Below are positions 1-8,947 of a DNA stretch of 64,000 bases, piece after piece (positions within the stretch are counted from its first letter, which is position 1; every line of letters starts with the position of its first letter). The translations under genes were made by a program, and so were the position numbers. The notes below the pieces were generated by a model that saw only the letters and a program-made list of their open reading frames with translations, did no database searches and was not told where the DNA came from. The DNA is from Aeromonas enteropelogenes (GTDB taxonomy: Bacteria; Pseudomonadota; Gammaproteobacteria; Enterobacterales; Aeromonadaceae). Location: positions 79,138-143,137 of the forward strand of contig NZ_CDCG01000044.1 of assembly GCF_000819845.1 (NCBI RefSeq). Reading direction: 5' to 3'.

Positions 1-424
1 GCACTTCACCACCGATGGCGGCCCCTTGCAGGATCCGCAACAGCAGCAGCAGCAGCGGGGCGGCGATGCCGAGGGCCGCATAGGTGGGCAGCAGGCCAAT
101 CAACAGGGTTGGCAGCGCCATCATGATGATGCTCAGGGTGAACATGCGCTTGCGGCCGATGAGATCGCCGAAGTGGGCCATGATGATGCCCCCCAGCGGG
201 CGGGCCAGATAGCCGGCGGCGAAGATGCCGAAGGTCTGGAACTGGCGCAACCATTCGGGAATATCGGCCGGGAAGAAGAGCTCGCCGATGACCACGGCGA
301 AGAAGACGAAGATGATGAAGTCATAAAATTCCAGCGCGCCGCCCAGCGCCGCCAGGCTCAGGGTCTTGTAATCCTGTCGGTTGAGGGGGCGACTGTGATC
401 GTAGTGTTGTGTGGCTGTCGTCAT
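1..424 (-). CDS. MFS transporter, MHS (metabolite:H+ symporter) family, N-terminal part
   Basis: Proton-coupled uptake transporter of the inner membrane; only the first ~141 residues lie in the window. It begins MTTATQHYDHSRPL at 424. Then comes GALEFYDFIIF, the first-helix signature of the ProP/ShiA/KgtP-like MHS branch. The loop 2-3 motif is GGIIMAHFGDLIGRKRMF, matching the family G-x-x-x-D-R/K-x-G-R-K/R motif with GDLIGRK. Four membrane segments are visible before the edge. The substrate cannot be told from this fragment; related members carry proline/betaine, shikimate, citrate or dicarboxylates. It is divergent from the Dph6-like gene at 591, and the 166 bp between them must hold both promoters. 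Confidence 0.85.
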   Translation of the reverse strand, partial: MTTATQHYDHSRPLNRQDYKTLSLAALGGALEFYDFIIFVFFAVVIGELFFPADIPEWLRQFQTFGIFAAGYLARPLGGIIMAHFGDLIGRKRMFTLSIIMMALPTLLIGLLPTYAALGIAAPLLLLLLRILQGAAIGGEV

Positions 425-590
425 ATCCTTATGTTTCCCATCGCTTTTTTTAGTTATTGTTCCCCATCCTTGCCGGGGACACGCTCCTCTTCGAGGGTAT
501 GCTTTTGCATCCCGGTATGTAAATCGCGCAATTCGCAACACTGTCTTGCATCTTTTTGGGGCATATTGACGCCCGTCAGGGGGAAGAATC

Positions 591-1265
591 ATGGAAAAGA
601 AACGGGTATTGCTCTCATGGAGCAGCGGCAAGGATTGCGCCTGGGCGCTGCATCGCCTGCGCCAGGATCCGGCCATCGAGGTGGTGGGGCTGTTCACCAC
701 CCTCAATCAGGCCTTTGAGCGGGTTGCGATGCACGGTGTGCGCAAGCAACTGTTGTTGCAGCAGGCCGAGTGCGTGGGGCTGCCCATCATCTGCATCGAT
801 CTGCCCTGGCCCTGTAGCAACGAGGATTATGCGCGCATCATGGAAGGCTTCATCGCCGATGTGCTGGCGCAGGGGATCCGTCACATGGCGTTTGGTGATC
901 TCTTCCTTGAGGATGTGCGGGCCTATCGCGAGCGGCAGCTGGCGGGAACCGGTATAGAGCCGCTATTTCCGCTGTGGGGCAGCAAGACGCCCGAGCTGGC
1001 GCGGGAGATGATGGCGGCAGGCATGAAGGCCAGGATCAGCACGCTGGATCCGAAGAAGCTGGATGCCGGTCTGGGTGGCCACGATTTCGATCCGGCCCTG
1101 CTCGCCGCCTTGCCCGAGGGAGTGGATCCGTGTGGCGAAAACGGCGAGTTTCACACCCTGGCCTACGACGGGCCCATGTTCCGGCGCCCGCTGGCGATCC
1201 GGGTGGGGGAAACCGTGGAGCGGGACGGTTTCATCTTCACCGACCTGCTGCCAGTCACCGATTGA
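591..1265 (+). CDS. Dph6/DUF71-type adenine nucleotide alpha-hydrolase (ATP pyrophosphatase)
   Basis: 224-residue member of the PP-loop ATP pyrophosphatase superfamily (diphthine-ammonia ligase-like, DUF71). The N-terminus reads RVLLSWSSGKDCAW, the P-loop SGGKDS variant that binds ATP. Further on, GDLFLEDVRAYRE and the C-terminal GENGEFHT block are typical of the family. Eukaryotic Dph6 amidates diphthine on EF2, but bacteria lack diphthamide, so the substrate here is unknown; amide-bond formation on a small molecule or tRNA base is only inference. The start at 591 follows a GGGGGAAG purine run. It stands alone and is closed by the terminator at 1323. Confidence 0.88.
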   Translation: MEKKRVLLSWSSGKDCAWALHRLRQDPAIEVVGLFTTLNQAFERVAMHGVRKQLLLQQAECVGLPIICIDLPWPCSNEDYARIMEGFIADVLAQGIRHMAFGDLFLEDVRAYRERQLAGTGIEPLFPLWGSKTPELAREMMAAGMKARISTLDPKKLDAGLGGHDFDPALLAALPEGVDPCGENGEFHTLAYDGPMFRRPLAIRVGETVERDGFIFTDLLPVTD

Positions 1266-1322
1266 TTATTGGGCGTCAAACGCTCCCTTCTGTAGGGTAA
1301 CTCACAGTTTGGACAAGGGGAT

Positions 1323-1350
1323 GGGGGCACCATGAGCCCCCTCTTTTGTT
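1323..1350 (+). terminator. Rho-independent terminator after the Dph6-like gene
   Basis: GGGGGC (1323-1328) pairs with GCCCCC (1336-1341) across a 7-nt loop and is followed by TCTTTTGTTT. It lies 57 bp past the stop codon and just before aphA. Confidence 0.75.
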
Positions 1351-1368
1351 TGAAGAAGAAGACGTGCG

Positions 1369-2088
1369 ATGAAATTTGTTTCCCGTCCCGTGCTGCTCGC
1401 CTCTCTGCTGGCAGCCGTCCTTTCTCTCCCGGCTGTTGCCGACGTTACCGCCACACCCCAACCGGCCCCTGCCGGCGTGACCACCGCCTCGCTGGCCGAG
1501 CAGGCGCCCGTTCACTGGGTGTCGCTGGCCCAGATTGCCGCCAGTCTGGATGGTCTGCCGCCGATGGCGGTGGGCTTTGACATCGATGACACCCTGCTCT
1601 TCTCGAGTCCCGGCTTCTATCGCGGCAAGCAGGAGTTCTCCCCGAAAGACGAGAGTTATCTCAAAAACCCCGCCTTCTGGGAGAAGATGAACAATGGCTG
1701 GGATGCGTTCAGTGTGCCAAAACAGGTGGGTAAGGCGCTGATCGCCATGCACCTCAAGCGGGGCGACAGCATCTACTTTGTCACCGGGCGCTCGGCCACC
1801 CGCACCGAGACGGTGACCCAAACCATGCAGCAGACCATGGGGATCCCGGCCGATCGGCTCAATCCGGTGATCTTTGCCGGTGACCAGCCTGGGCAGAACA
1901 CCAAGGTGCAGTGGCTCAAGGATAAAAAGATGAAGGTCTTCTACGGCGATGCCGACGGGGACATCAAGGCGGCGCAGGCGGCGGGCATTCGCGGCATCCG
2001 CCTGCTGCGGGCGGCCAACTCCACTTACCGGCCACTGCCGCTGGCGGGGGCGCTGGGGGAAGAGGTGATCATCAACTCCCAGTATTGA
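1369..2088 (+). CDS. aphA: Class B acid phosphatase AphA (HAD-like, periplasmic)
   Basis: 239-residue secreted non-specific acid phosphatase/phosphotransferase that dephosphorylates organic phosphomonoesters in the periplasm. A signal peptide ([23 protein letters not shown]) ends near residue 24. The catalytic HAD motif I is [11 protein letters not shown], where the first Asp is the nucleophile. [10 protein letters not shown] supplies motif II and YGDADGDI the acidic motif that holds Mg2+. Length and order match E. coli AphA (237 aa). It is a single gene flanked by terminators at 1323 and 2112. Start ATG at 1369 sits a few bases after a GAAGAAGAAG purine stretch. Confidence 0.95.
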   Translation: MKFVSRPVLLASLLAAVLSLPAVADVTATPQPAPAGVTTASLAEQAPVHWVSLAQIAASLDGLPPMAVGFDIDDTLLFSSPGFYRGKQEFSPKDESYLKNPAFWEKMNNGWDAFSVPKQVGKALIAMHLKRGDSIYFVTGRSATRTETVTQTMQQTMGIPADRLNPVIFAGDQPGQNTKVQWLKDKKMKVFYGDADGDIKAAQAAGIRGIRLLRAANSTYRPLPLAGALGEEVIINSQY

Positions 2089-2111
2089 TCGGTCAAAAGC
2101 TGATGCATGAA

Positions 2112-2147
2112 AGAAGGGCGGGGCCATCGGCACCCGCCCTTCTGTTT
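2112..2147 (+). terminator. Terminator after aphA
   Basis: An 11-bp perfect stem, AGAAGGGCGGG (2112-2122) with CCCGCCCTTCT (2133-2143), loop of 10 nt, then GTTTG. It stands between aphA and the convergent small gene at 2170-2436, so it may serve both strands. Confidence 0.8.
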
Positions 2148-2169
2148 GCTCGTCGTACGGAGACGTGGT

Positions 2170-2436
2170 TCAGTCGGCCCAGGGCATCTCGGGCAGGCTG
2201 TCGAGAAACTCGCCGTAACGGGTCAGGTTGAAGGGGCCCTGTTCGGCTTCCATCGCCATCAGCTCGGCGCCGAGGGCGCAGGCGATGTATTGCAACGCCT
2301 CTTCTCGCGGGGTGCCCGTCATCACCAGCCGCATCAGGGTCGCCTTCACCTGGGGCGGCTGGCCGTCGGCGAGCTGGTTGTCCACCAGCTCCAGCAGGGC
2401 GGCTTCGTCGAAAAATTCCTGAGAGTCGTCGTTCAT
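2170..2436 (-). CDS. Conserved-looking hypothetical protein, 88 aa
   Basis: Small acidic, helical, soluble protein with no signal peptide or membrane segment. I do not recognise the family. It is rich in Ala/Leu/Glu with a central block MRLVMTGTPREEALQYIACALGAE that looks like a packed helical pair. Codon use and third-position GC match the neighbours, and the ATG at 2436 is isolated, so it is more likely a gene than chance. It converges on aphA and is divergent from the HDOD gene at 2606, sharing the 170-bp spacer as promoter region. No function is proposed. Confidence 0.7.
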   Translation of the reverse strand: MNDDSQEFFDEAALLELVDNQLADGQPPQVKATLMRLVMTGTPREEALQYIACALGAELMAMEAEQGPFNLTRYGEFLDSLPEMPWAD

Positions 2437-2605
2437 GGGATATCCGCAACAGTGAATGTGGCGGCCAGTATAGCCCGAATGCTAGCTAACACCTTGAGTC
2501 ATGGGCAAATAAAGAATCCGTTATAGCGCTGGCTTGTTACTCATAATTAGTAGGCGTTTGCCCCGCAAACAGGTTTGCACACATACCAGATGGATGGATA
2601 AGCCT

Positions 2606-3427
2606 ATGCCTACGATAGATGCCCTGCTGGCACAGCCACACAACCTGCCCCAGATCCCCGAAGTGATGCGTGAACTGATCCAGACCTTCAACGAGAAGGA
2701 GCCGGATCTGAGCAAGATCAGCAAGCAGATAGCCAAGGATCCGGTCATTTCGGCCAAGTTGCTGCGCCTGGCCAACTCAGCAAAATTCGGCGGCAGTCGA
2801 CAGGTTGCCACAGTCAACGAAGCCACGGTACGGCTTGGGTTGGCCATGGTGCGCAACATGGTGCTGGCCTGCGGCCTGACCGAGTCGGTCAAGGCAGTGC
2901 CCGGCCTCGACCTCAGGCACTTCTGGGGTTGCGTCTTCAACGTGGCCGAATTGGCGCGCCGTTTGGCGGTGCGAAAAGGGATGAAAGGAGAGGAGGTCTT
3001 CACCTGCGCCCTGCTGCACGATCTCGGGCGCCTCATCATGCATGTGGGGCTGCCGGAAAATACCGTGCTGCACATCAAGGATCTGGAGCTGCACAAGGGG
3101 CGGGCCAAGGCTGAGGAGCTGGTGGTCGGCTTCAACTATGCCCAGGTGGGAGCGGCCATGGCCAAGTTGTGGAAGTTTCCCGACACCATCTGCAGCGCGG
3201 TGGAGTACCACTACAACCCCATGCTGGCCAAGGAGTTTTCTACCGAGGCAGGGCTTATTCACCTGGCCATAGTGCTCGCGGCCCAGTCGGATGTGGGGGA
3301 GGCGGCGCCCCCCGAGTGGCCTGACAAGGTGGCCGACAAGCTGGGGCTGCCCTGGGCTGACTGCGCAGCCGAGTTCACCGCACTGCGCGAGCAGGGCAAT
3401 GGCTATGCCGGATTGCTGGCGGCCTGA
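2606..3427 (+). CDS. HDOD-domain signalling protein
   Basis: 273-residue single-domain HDOD protein, a family linked to signal transduction, motility and c-di-GMP networks. It opens with LLAQPHNLPQIPEVMREL, the usual HDOD entry, followed by ISAKLLRLANSAKFGG. The HD-like pair is kept in ALLHDLGRLIM, while the other metal ligands of true HD phosphohydrolases are not all visible, as is normal for HDOD. A later block is NYAQVGAAMAKLWKFPDTICSAVEYHY. I chose ATG 2606 (preceded by a TGGAT purine patch 7 nt away) over the in-frame ATG at 2594; neither has a strong Shine-Dalgarno. Terminator at 3442. Confidence 0.88.
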   Translation: MPTIDALLAQPHNLPQIPEVMRELIQTFNEKEPDLSKISKQIAKDPVISAKLLRLANSAKFGGSRQVATVNEATVRLGLAMVRNMVLACGLTESVKAVPGLDLRHFWGCVFNVAELARRLAVRKGMKGEEVFTCALLHDLGRLIMHVGLPENTVLHIKDLELHKGRAKAEELVVGFNYAQVGAAMAKLWKFPDTICSAVEYHYNPMLAKEFSTEAGLIHLAIVLAAQSDVGEAAPPEWPDKVADKLGLPWADCAAEFTALREQGNGYAGLLAA

Positions 3428-3441
3428 CGCCACCGGGTTGC

Positions 3442-3468
3442 AAAGGGGGCCGAGAACGGCCCCTTTTT
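3442..3468 (+). terminator. Terminator after the HDOD gene
   Basis: AAAGGGGGCCG (3442-3452), loop AGAA, CGGCCCCTTTTT (3457-3468): a strong GC stem, with one bulged G, running into five T. Confidence 0.88.
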
Positions 3469-3553
3469 CATGCCAGCAGCCGCGCGGGCTTGCCAGTACG
3501 GGATGAGGGGAGCACTCTTTGCTCTCTATCTCCTTGTTTTGAGAGCCGTTGTC

Positions 3554-4075
3554 ATGATCTTCACACCCCGTCTGACCCTGCGTGAGATGCATCTCGCCGA
3601 TGCCCCCTTTATCCTCGAATTGCTCAACGATGCCGATTTTTATCGCTTCATCGGCGATCGGGGAGTTCGTACCCTGGAGCAGGCGCAGGAGTATATCCAG
3701 CAGGGGCCCGCGGTCAGCTATGCCCGTCACGGTCACGGCCTCTATCTGGTGGAACGCAGGGAGGATGGCGCCAGGCTCGGCATGTGCGGCCTTATCAGAC
3801 GCGACAGCCTGCCCTGCGAGGATATCGGCTATGCCTTTTTGCCTGCTTATCGCGGGCAGGGCTATGCCATCGAAGCCGCACATGCCGCCTTGCAGGATGG
3901 CCGCGAGCGGCTCGGGATCGAGCGGGTCATCGCCATCGTCACCCCGGGCAACGAGCGTTCAATTGGCCTGCTGGCCAAGCTGGGGCTGGTGCGCAGCCGT
4001 CTGGTTAAGCTCGCAGAAGATGCCGACGAGTGCCTGCTACTGGAGGCGGCGGACGTCGAGCCGTGCCGGATCTGA
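3554..4075 (+). CDS. GNAT family N-acetyltransferase (RimJ/RimL-like)
   Basis: 173-residue acetyl-CoA-dependent acyltransferase. The first strand reads IFTPRLTLREMHLADAPFI, the standard opening of the Acetyltransf_3 (RimJ/RimL/SpeG-like) group. The acetyl-CoA binding loop is AFLPAYRGQGYAIEAA (R/Q-x-x-G-x-G/A motif), followed by TPGNERSIGLLAKLGL, the C-terminal motif B. Substrate is unknown; relatives acetylate protein N-termini, amino acids or antibiotics. Start ATG 3554 gives the canonical N-terminus, although upstream sequence is open and its Shine-Dalgarno is weak. It is separated from the HDOD gene by a terminator, so it has its own promoter. Confidence 0.88.
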   Translation: MIFTPRLTLREMHLADAPFILELLNDADFYRFIGDRGVRTLEQAQEYIQQGPAVSYARHGHGLYLVERREDGARLGMCGLIRRDSLPCEDIGYAFLPAYRGQGYAIEAAHAALQDGRERLGIERVIAIVTPGNERSIGLLAKLGLVRSRLVKLAEDADECLLLEAADVEPCRI

Positions 4076-4131
4076 GAGCGGTTCTCTGATCGGAGAGGCT
4101 GATTATTCGGTTGTAAGGGAGATGGCTGTCG

Positions 4132-4158
4132 CAAAGAGGCCGCCGTGAGTTGCGGCCT
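4132..4158 (-). terminator. Weak terminator-like hairpin after the small minus-strand gene
   Basis: AGGCCGC (4137-4143) pairs with GCGGCCT (4152-4158) over an 8-nt loop. Read on the minus strand it is followed by CTCTTTG, a poor U-tract, so assignment is tentative. Confidence 0.4.
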
Positions 4159-4192
4159 GTCTGCATCGGGCGCTGCCGTGTGGCAGGCAGGA

Positions 4193-4369
4193 TCAGTGGA
4201 GGTCTTCGATGGAAAACTCGCCAGCGATGCCATCACAGGAGATGGCGAAACCGCCGCTGAAGCGGGTGCTGAACTGGATCAGAAACCCATCGTCATCGTG
4301 CTCTTGCACAGGCAGGTTGATGGGTTTGCTGCGACGCAGGGGCTTGTGTGTTTTTACTGCTTTCATCAT
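4193..4369 (-). CDS. Small hypothetical protein, 58 aa
   Basis: A short reading frame beginning MMKAVKTHKPLRRSKP and ending GEFSIEDLH. The N-terminal third is strongly basic and the rest is acidic/hydrophobic (EHDDDGFLIQFS, GGFAISCDGIAGEF), which suggests a folded mini-protein rather than noise. The start at 4369 follows TATAGAGAAATACC on the minus strand, with AGAGAA as a possible ribosome site. Sequence to its 5' side is AT-rich and promoter-like, and a hairpin follows the stop. No family is recognised and function is unknown. It converges on the GNAT gene. Confidence 0.55.
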   Translation of the reverse strand: MMKAVKTHKPLRRSKPINLPVQEHDDDGFLIQFSTRFSGGFAISCDGIAGEFSIEDLH

Positions 4370-4925
4370 GGTATTTCTCTATATAAATTAAATGTTTGCT
4401 CCTTGTGTTGGCAAATGACAGGTCAATGGGCGCGGTCAGCCCAGATGGCTGACAGGCGCGCAGGAATACCCAGCCCGTCTCACGGGCGTCTGCACTTTCA
4501 AGGAATATGCCAAGGAATATGCGGATGCATGGTTCACATGGGTGGGCAGATCGGGTCTGCGCCGTGAGAGCCGGGCAACGCAGGCGGACAGCCTGACGGT
4601 TCTCGAGGCGAGTAAATCAGAAGAAGGTTATGCGGGTACTGACAGGATTCATCGTGAGGTGAAGCATTGCAGGGTAAACATAAACAGGGCTGATTAACTA
4701 GCCGGCGCGCATTCTGGCCGTGAAATGAATAAAAAGCAAACAATTATTTTGTTGTGGCGTAAATAAGTGCCCGCACTTCCTCCTCATCGAATGACGAAAG
4801 GTGCTTGAATGGCCGCCACGACGCATTTCCCCTCCTGATCGCAAGGGCTTGTTTTTCATGCCTTGGCGCGGACTTTTCGGTAGAATCGTCGCTCATTTTG
4901 ACGTCAGATAGAGATGAGGCGCGGT
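4370..4925. other. 556-bp region with no confident gene
   Basis: AT-richer spacer between the 58-aa gene and the FAD oxidase. It must contain the promoter of the small minus-strand gene and that of the oxidase (a TAGAAT hexamer lies at 4880-4885). The only frame worth noting is a minus-strand one at 4744-4896, listed separately. No repeat or RNA gene was recognised. Confidence 0.5.
4744..4896 (-). CDS. Possible 50-aa protein, doubtful
   Basis: A minus-strand frame from ATG 4896 encoding MSDDSTEKSAPRHEK, then KHLSSFDEEEVRALIYATTK at its end. Composition is protein-like (charged, helical C-terminus) and the stop is followed by AT-rich sequence. There is no convincing Shine-Dalgarno, and I recognise no family. 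It would be divergent from the FAD oxidase gene. Confidence 0.3.
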   Translation of the reverse strand: MSDDSTEKSAPRHEKQALAIRRGNASWRPFKHLSSFDEEEVRALIYATTK

Positions 4926-6320
4926 ATGACGGTTCAGTTCCAGGCATTTCACAGCATCAAGGCGATCGACAATCGGGAGGTGCTGTTCAACTGGTCTAGA
5001 ACCAATCCGCTCGGGGCGCTGGAGCAGGTGTGGCGCCCTAAGAATCGCGACGAGCTGCAGGCGCTGCTGCGCGAATTTCCGGAGCGCAAGCTGCGGCTCA
5101 TCGGCTCCGGTCTCTCCTTCGAACCCATCCACAGTGTCTATGCCGAGGGCAATCAGGCGCTGCTGGTGGACCTGCACCATTTGCGCGGCCAGCTGGCACA
5201 GACCGCCGATACGGTGACCTACCAGGCAGGCACACCGCTCGACACCGTCTACGCCGAACTGATTGCCATGGAGCGGATGCTGCCCGCCTCCCCCGGCGTC
5301 ATCGGCATACAGACCCTGGGCGGTGCGCTCAGCACCGGCACCCATGGCCAGGGGCTGCACCAGTCAGCCCTGTGTGACGCGGTGGAGGCGCTGACCGTGA
5401 TGCTGGCCAGTGGCGACATCATCCGGGTGGATCGCACCGACCCGCGCTTCGGCGCCTTCGTGATGGGGATGGGGATGCTCGGCATCCTGCTCGACGTCAC
5501 CCTGCGCACAGTGCCGAACCGCATCATGCGCTGCACCAAGTTCACCACCGACTACTCCTTCCTGCTGGAGCACAACGAGCGGCTGAACCGCGAACACGGT
5601 TTCGTGAAGAGCTGGTGGTTCGCCTGGACCGGCGAGAGCCACATCTGGCTGGTGGATCCCGCCAGTGAGGAGGAGGTGGCCCGCTACCGGGCCGCGGGCA
5701 GCGAGCCGCTGCTGCTGGATGGCGACATCGACGCCCGCATGAATGCCACCATCGACGCTACCCTGCAGAAGATGGCGAAGGACACCAAGGACGAGGCGCT
5801 GGCGGGGGAGCACTTCGAGACGGTGCGTCGCTTCAAGGATGCTTCGGACCTGGTGGGCAACGTCTACCAGATCCTCTGCAAGGGGATCCCGGCGCCCCAG
5901 ATCAACTGCGAGGTGGCGGTGCCGCTGCATCGCATGCAGGAGGCGCTGGAGATATTGCAGGCGTGGCAAGAGGCCAACCCCGGCGTGCTGCACTACCCCT
6001 TTATCCTGCGCTGCACCGGCCCCTCCGAGGCCTGGCTCAGCGCCGCCTATGGCCAGTCGGTGTGCTGGATTGGTTTCCTGGTCTATCTGGCGGCGGACGG
6101 CACCTTCGTCAACGGCTCCATGGAGCAGATGCGCGAGTTGCAGCAACTGCTGGAGCCCCTCGGCGGCATCCCGCATTTTGGCAAGCACCTGGCGATGGAT
6201 CTTTATGACTTCCCGGCTTTGCTGCCGCGCTGGCACGACTTCCTGGCCCTCAAGGGCGAGCTCGACCCCCATGGCCGCTTCGAAAACCGCTGGCTTGCGG
6301 ATCTGTTTGCCAACAAGTGA
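4926..6320 (+). CDS. FAD-dependent oxidoreductase, D-arabinono-1,4-lactone oxidase family
   Basis: 464-residue VAO-type flavoprotein oxidising sugar lactones or related polyols. An N-terminal FAD-binding PCMH domain (residues ~15-180) carries RPKNRDELQALLRE, RLIGSGLSFEP and GGALSTGTHGQG, the dinucleotide-binding loop. The C-terminal ALO domain ends with KHLAMDLYDFPALLPRW and KGELDPHGRFENRWLADLF, the D-P-x-G-x-F-x-N-x-W signature of the family. No signal peptide, so probably cytosolic or peripherally bound. The start ATG 4926 is favoured over 4914 because AGGCG lies 6 nt upstream of it. It is followed by the COG0523 GTPase after 43 bp, probably the same transcript. The exact substrate is unknown. 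Confidence 0.88.
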   Translation: MTVQFQAFHSIKAIDNREVLFNWSRTNPLGALEQVWRPKNRDELQALLREFPERKLRLIGSGLSFEPIHSVYAEGNQALLVDLHHLRGQLAQTADTVTYQAGTPLDTVYAELIAMERMLPASPGVIGIQTLGGALSTGTHGQGLHQSALCDAVEALTVMLASGDIIRVDRTDPRFGAFVMGMGMLGILLDVTLRTVPNRIMRCTKFTTDYSFLLEHNERLNREHGFVKSWWFAWTGESHIWLVDPASEEEVARYRAAGSEPLLLDGDIDARMNATIDATLQKMAKDTKDEALAGEHFETVRRFKDASDLVGNVYQILCKGIPAPQINCEVAVPLHRMQEALEILQAWQEANPGVLHYPFILRCTGPSEAWLSAAYGQSVCWIGFLVYLAADGTFVNGSMEQMRELQQLLEPLGGIPHFGKHLAMDLYDFPALLPRWHDFLALKGELDPHGRFENRWLADLFANK

Positions 6321-6363
6321 GCGTGGTTGGCCCTCTCATCACGCCAGGTTTTAAGGATTTGAC

Positions 6364-7491
6364 ATGACCGATATGCAAGATACCCGCATCCCTGTGACCC
6401 TGCTGACCGGCTTTCTCGGCAGCGGCAAGACCACGTTGCTCAACCACTGGGTGAAGCAGCCCGAGCTCGGCGAGTGTGCCGTGCTGATCAACGAATTCGG
6501 CTCGGTGGGGCTGGATCATCATCTGGTACAGCAGGTGGACGAACAGGTGGTGCTGCTCGATTCCGGCTGTATCTGCTGCTCGGTGCAGGGCTCCCTGGTA
6601 GAAGCGCTGCAAGGGCTCTTTATGAAGGCCATCCAGCGCAAGATTAAACCCTTCAAGCGACTCATCATCGAGACCACGGGGCTGGCGGATCCGGCCCCCG
6701 TGCTGTTTACCCTGCGCGAAGAGGGCTTTATCGCCCAGCGCTATCGCTTCGACGGCACAGTCACAGTCGTCGATGCAGGTCATATCGAGCAGCAGCTTAT
6801 CCAACAGTATGAAGCGGTGAAGCAGGTGGCGCTGGCGGATCTGCTGGTGGTGAGCAAGGGGGATTTGGTGGATGAGGAGACCCTGACACGGATCGAGAGC
6901 CAGCTGGCGGCCCTCAATCCGGCGGCGCCCATCGAGTGGGTGATCAATGGCGAATTGTCACCGATCGTGCTGGAAAAATTGGGCGCCTACAACGAGGCGG
7001 CGGGGCGCGACGTGCGCCAATTGCTGGCCTGGCTGCGCACCGAGTCCCCCAAACAGGGGCTGGCCTCGCCGATGCAACCCAAGATGAAACCATTCGCCGC
7101 CAAGGTGGGGACGGCTGTGCCGACCCATTTCGAGCATGGCAACATAGAGAGTTTTTCCCTGCGTATCGGCGAGCCGCTCAAGCCCTCTCGCCTGCTGGCG
7201 GCCATCGATGCGGTGCAGGCGCAGTACGGCGATGCCCTGCTGCGGCTCAAGGGGATCTTGCAACTGGAAGGGGAGAGCCAGCCGGTGGTGATCCACGGCG
7301 TGCACGGTCAGCTCTATCCACTGCAAGCGCTGGGGGAGTGGCCGGAGGGCAAGGCCCAGTCGCGGCTGGTGTTCATCGTGAAGAGCCAGGACAAGGCGGG
7401 GATAGAGCGGTTGTTTCTGGACACCCTCAAGGCGCCCGAACCCAGTCTGGAAGAGCAGCTCAGAGCCATGCTCGGCCAGCCGGATGCCTGA
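6364..7491 (+). CDS. CobW/COG0523 family GTP-binding metal chaperone (YjiA-like)
   Basis: 375-residue G3E-family GTPase that delivers metals (usually Zn, in relatives Co or Ni) to client proteins. Walker A is GFLGSGKTTLLNH, the metal-binding CxCC motif is SGCICCSV, Walker B-like IIETTGLADPAP follows, and the guanine-specificity SKGD replaces NKxD. The C-terminal CobW_C domain covers residues ~255-375 (GNIESFSLRIGEPLKPSRL; RLKGILQLEG). AAGGA sits 7-8 nt upstream of ATG 6364. It lies 43 bp after the FAD oxidase and is closed by the terminator at 7503. No Zur box was recognised upstream, so a zinc-starvation role is unproven. Confidence 0.92.
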   Translation: MTDMQDTRIPVTLLTGFLGSGKTTLLNHWVKQPELGECAVLINEFGSVGLDHHLVQQVDEQVVLLDSGCICCSVQGSLVEALQGLFMKAIQRKIKPFKRLIIETTGLADPAPVLFTLREEGFIAQRYRFDGTVTVVDAGHIEQQLIQQYEAVKQVALADLLVVSKGDLVDEETLTRIESQLAALNPAAPIEWVINGELSPIVLEKLGAYNEAAGRDVRQLLAWLRTESPKQGLASPMQPKMKPFAAKVGTAVPTHFEHGNIESFSLRIGEPLKPSRLLAAIDAVQAQYGDALLRLKGILQLEGESQPVVIHGVHGQLYPLQALGEWPEGKAQSRLVFIVKSQDKAGIERLFLDTLKAPEPSLEEQLRAMLGQPDA

Positions 7492-7502
7492 TAGTCTGAT
7501 GT

Positions 7503-7529
7503 GACCCGCTTTCGTGCGGGTCTTTTTTT
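7503..7529 (+). terminator. Terminator after the COG0523 gene
   Basis: GACCCGC (7503-7509), 6-nt loop, GCGGGTC (7516-7522), then seven T. A textbook intrinsic terminator. Confidence 0.92.
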
Positions 7530-7552
7530 GTCTGAAGAGGAGGTGGCTGCTC

Positions 7553-8947
7553 ATGCCCGATAGCACACACATGGTTACCCCGGCCCAGCGCAAGTGGCTG
7601 CCTCTGCTGACGGCGGTCGGTTTCTTTATGCAGACACTGGATGGCACCATCCTCAATACGGCTCTGCCCAGCATGGCCGAGGCGCTGGGGGAGAGCCCGC
7701 TGCAGATGCAGTCCGTGGTCATCGCCTACATGCTGACGGTGGCGCTGCTCATCCCTGCCTCCGGCTGGCTGGCGGACAGGTTCGGCACCCGTCGCATCTA
7801 TCTGACGGCCATCCTGCTGTTTACCTTGGGATCTTTGGCCTGTGCTGCCGCCAATACCCTGCCCGTGTTGGTGGCGGCCAGGGTGTTGCAGGGGATAGGC
7901 GGTGCCCTGCTGATGCCGGTGGGCAGGCTGGCGGTGCTGCGGGTCTACAGCAAGCACGAACTGCTGCGGGTGATGTCGTTCGTCACCATTCCGGGGCTGC
8001 TTGGCCCCTTGATGGGGCCGGCACTCGGGGGCTGGCTGGTAGAGGTGGCGAGCTGGCACTGGGTGTTTCTCATCAACCTGCCGGTGGGGGTACTCGGTTT
8101 TCTCGCCAGTTGGCACTTCATGCCGGATCTGCGCCAGGAGACGGCGAAATTCGACTGGCAGGGGTTCGTGATGTTCAGCATCGGCATGGTGCTGGTGTCG
8201 GTAGGTTTGCAGGGATTGGGGGAGCACAGCATCTCCACCGGCTGGGCGCTGTTTGCCCTCATCTTCGGGTTGGCGGCCATGGCGAGCTACTGGCTCTACG
8301 CGGCCAATGCGCAGGAACCGCTGTTCAGCCTGGCGCTGTTCAAGACCAACACCTTCGCCATCGGCATCTGGGGCAACCTGTTTGCTCGCCTCGGCAGTGG
8401 TGCCATGCCGTTTCTCACGCCACTGTTTTTGCAACTGGGACTGGGATTCTCGCCGAGCAAGGCGGGGATGACCATGATCCCCACTGTGCTGGGGGCCATG
8501 CTGACCAAGACGCTGGTGAACAAGCTCATTCCGCGCATCGGCTATCGCCGCATTCTGATCGGCAACACCCTGGCGCTGGGGGCCATGATCGCCAGCTTCT
8601 ACTTTATCGACAACCAGCTGCCTTACGAAGTGCTGCTGGGCTGGCTGGCCCTCTTTGGCGCGCTCAACTCCTTGCAGTTTTCTGCCATGAATACCCTGAC
8701 CCTGCAGGATCTCGGCCCGACCCACGCCAGCAGTGGCAACGGCCTGCTGTCGGTGGTGATGCAGCTCTCCATGAGCCTGGGGGTAGCCATCGCCGCCAGC
8801 CTGCTGGGGCTCTTCTCCGCCGGGGCTGACGCCGCCGGCGGGCAGTGGCTGGCGGGTTTTCACCTCACCTATCTCTGTGTCGGGCTGCTCTCCATGCTGG
8901 CGGCGCTCATCTTTGCCCAGCTGGAGCGGCCTCAGACCTTGAATTGA
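7553..8947 (+). CDS. mdtD: MFS drug exporter, DHA2 family, MdtD-like
   Basis: 464-residue, 14-helix proton antiporter of the EmrB/QacA branch. It resembles E. coli MdtD along its length: [20 protein letters not shown] at the start, [15 protein letters not shown] (motif A) and [20 protein letters not shown]. Motif C-like [18 protein letters not shown] and [16 protein letters not shown] are also shared. MdtD was first found beside mdtABC in enterobacteria; here it stands alone. ATG 7553 is chosen because AGGAGG lies 9 nt upstream. The 3' end overlaps the convergent chemoreceptor gene by 16 bp, and no terminator separates them. Substrate is unknown. Confidence 0.92.
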   Translation: MPDSTHMVTPAQRKWLPLLTAVGFFMQTLDGTILNTALPSMAEALGESPLQMQSVVIAYMLTVALLIPASGWLADRFGTRRIYLTAILLFTLGSLACAAANTLPVLVAARVLQGIGGALLMPVGRLAVLRVYSKHELLRVMSFVTIPGLLGPLMGPALGGWLVEVASWHWVFLINLPVGVLGFLASWHFMPDLRQETAKFDWQGFVMFSIGMVLVSVGLQGLGEHSISTGWALFALIFGLAAMASYWLYAANAQEPLFSLALFKTNTFAIGIWGNLFARLGSGAMPFLTPLFLQLGLGFSPSKAGMTMIPTVLGAMLTKTLVNKLIPRIGYRRILIGNTLALGAMIASFYFIDNQLPYEVLLGWLALFGALNSLQFSAMNTLTLQDLGPTHASSGNGLLSVVMQLSMSLGVAIAASLLGLFSAGADAAGGQWLAGFHLTYLCVGLLSMLAALIFAQLERPQTLN

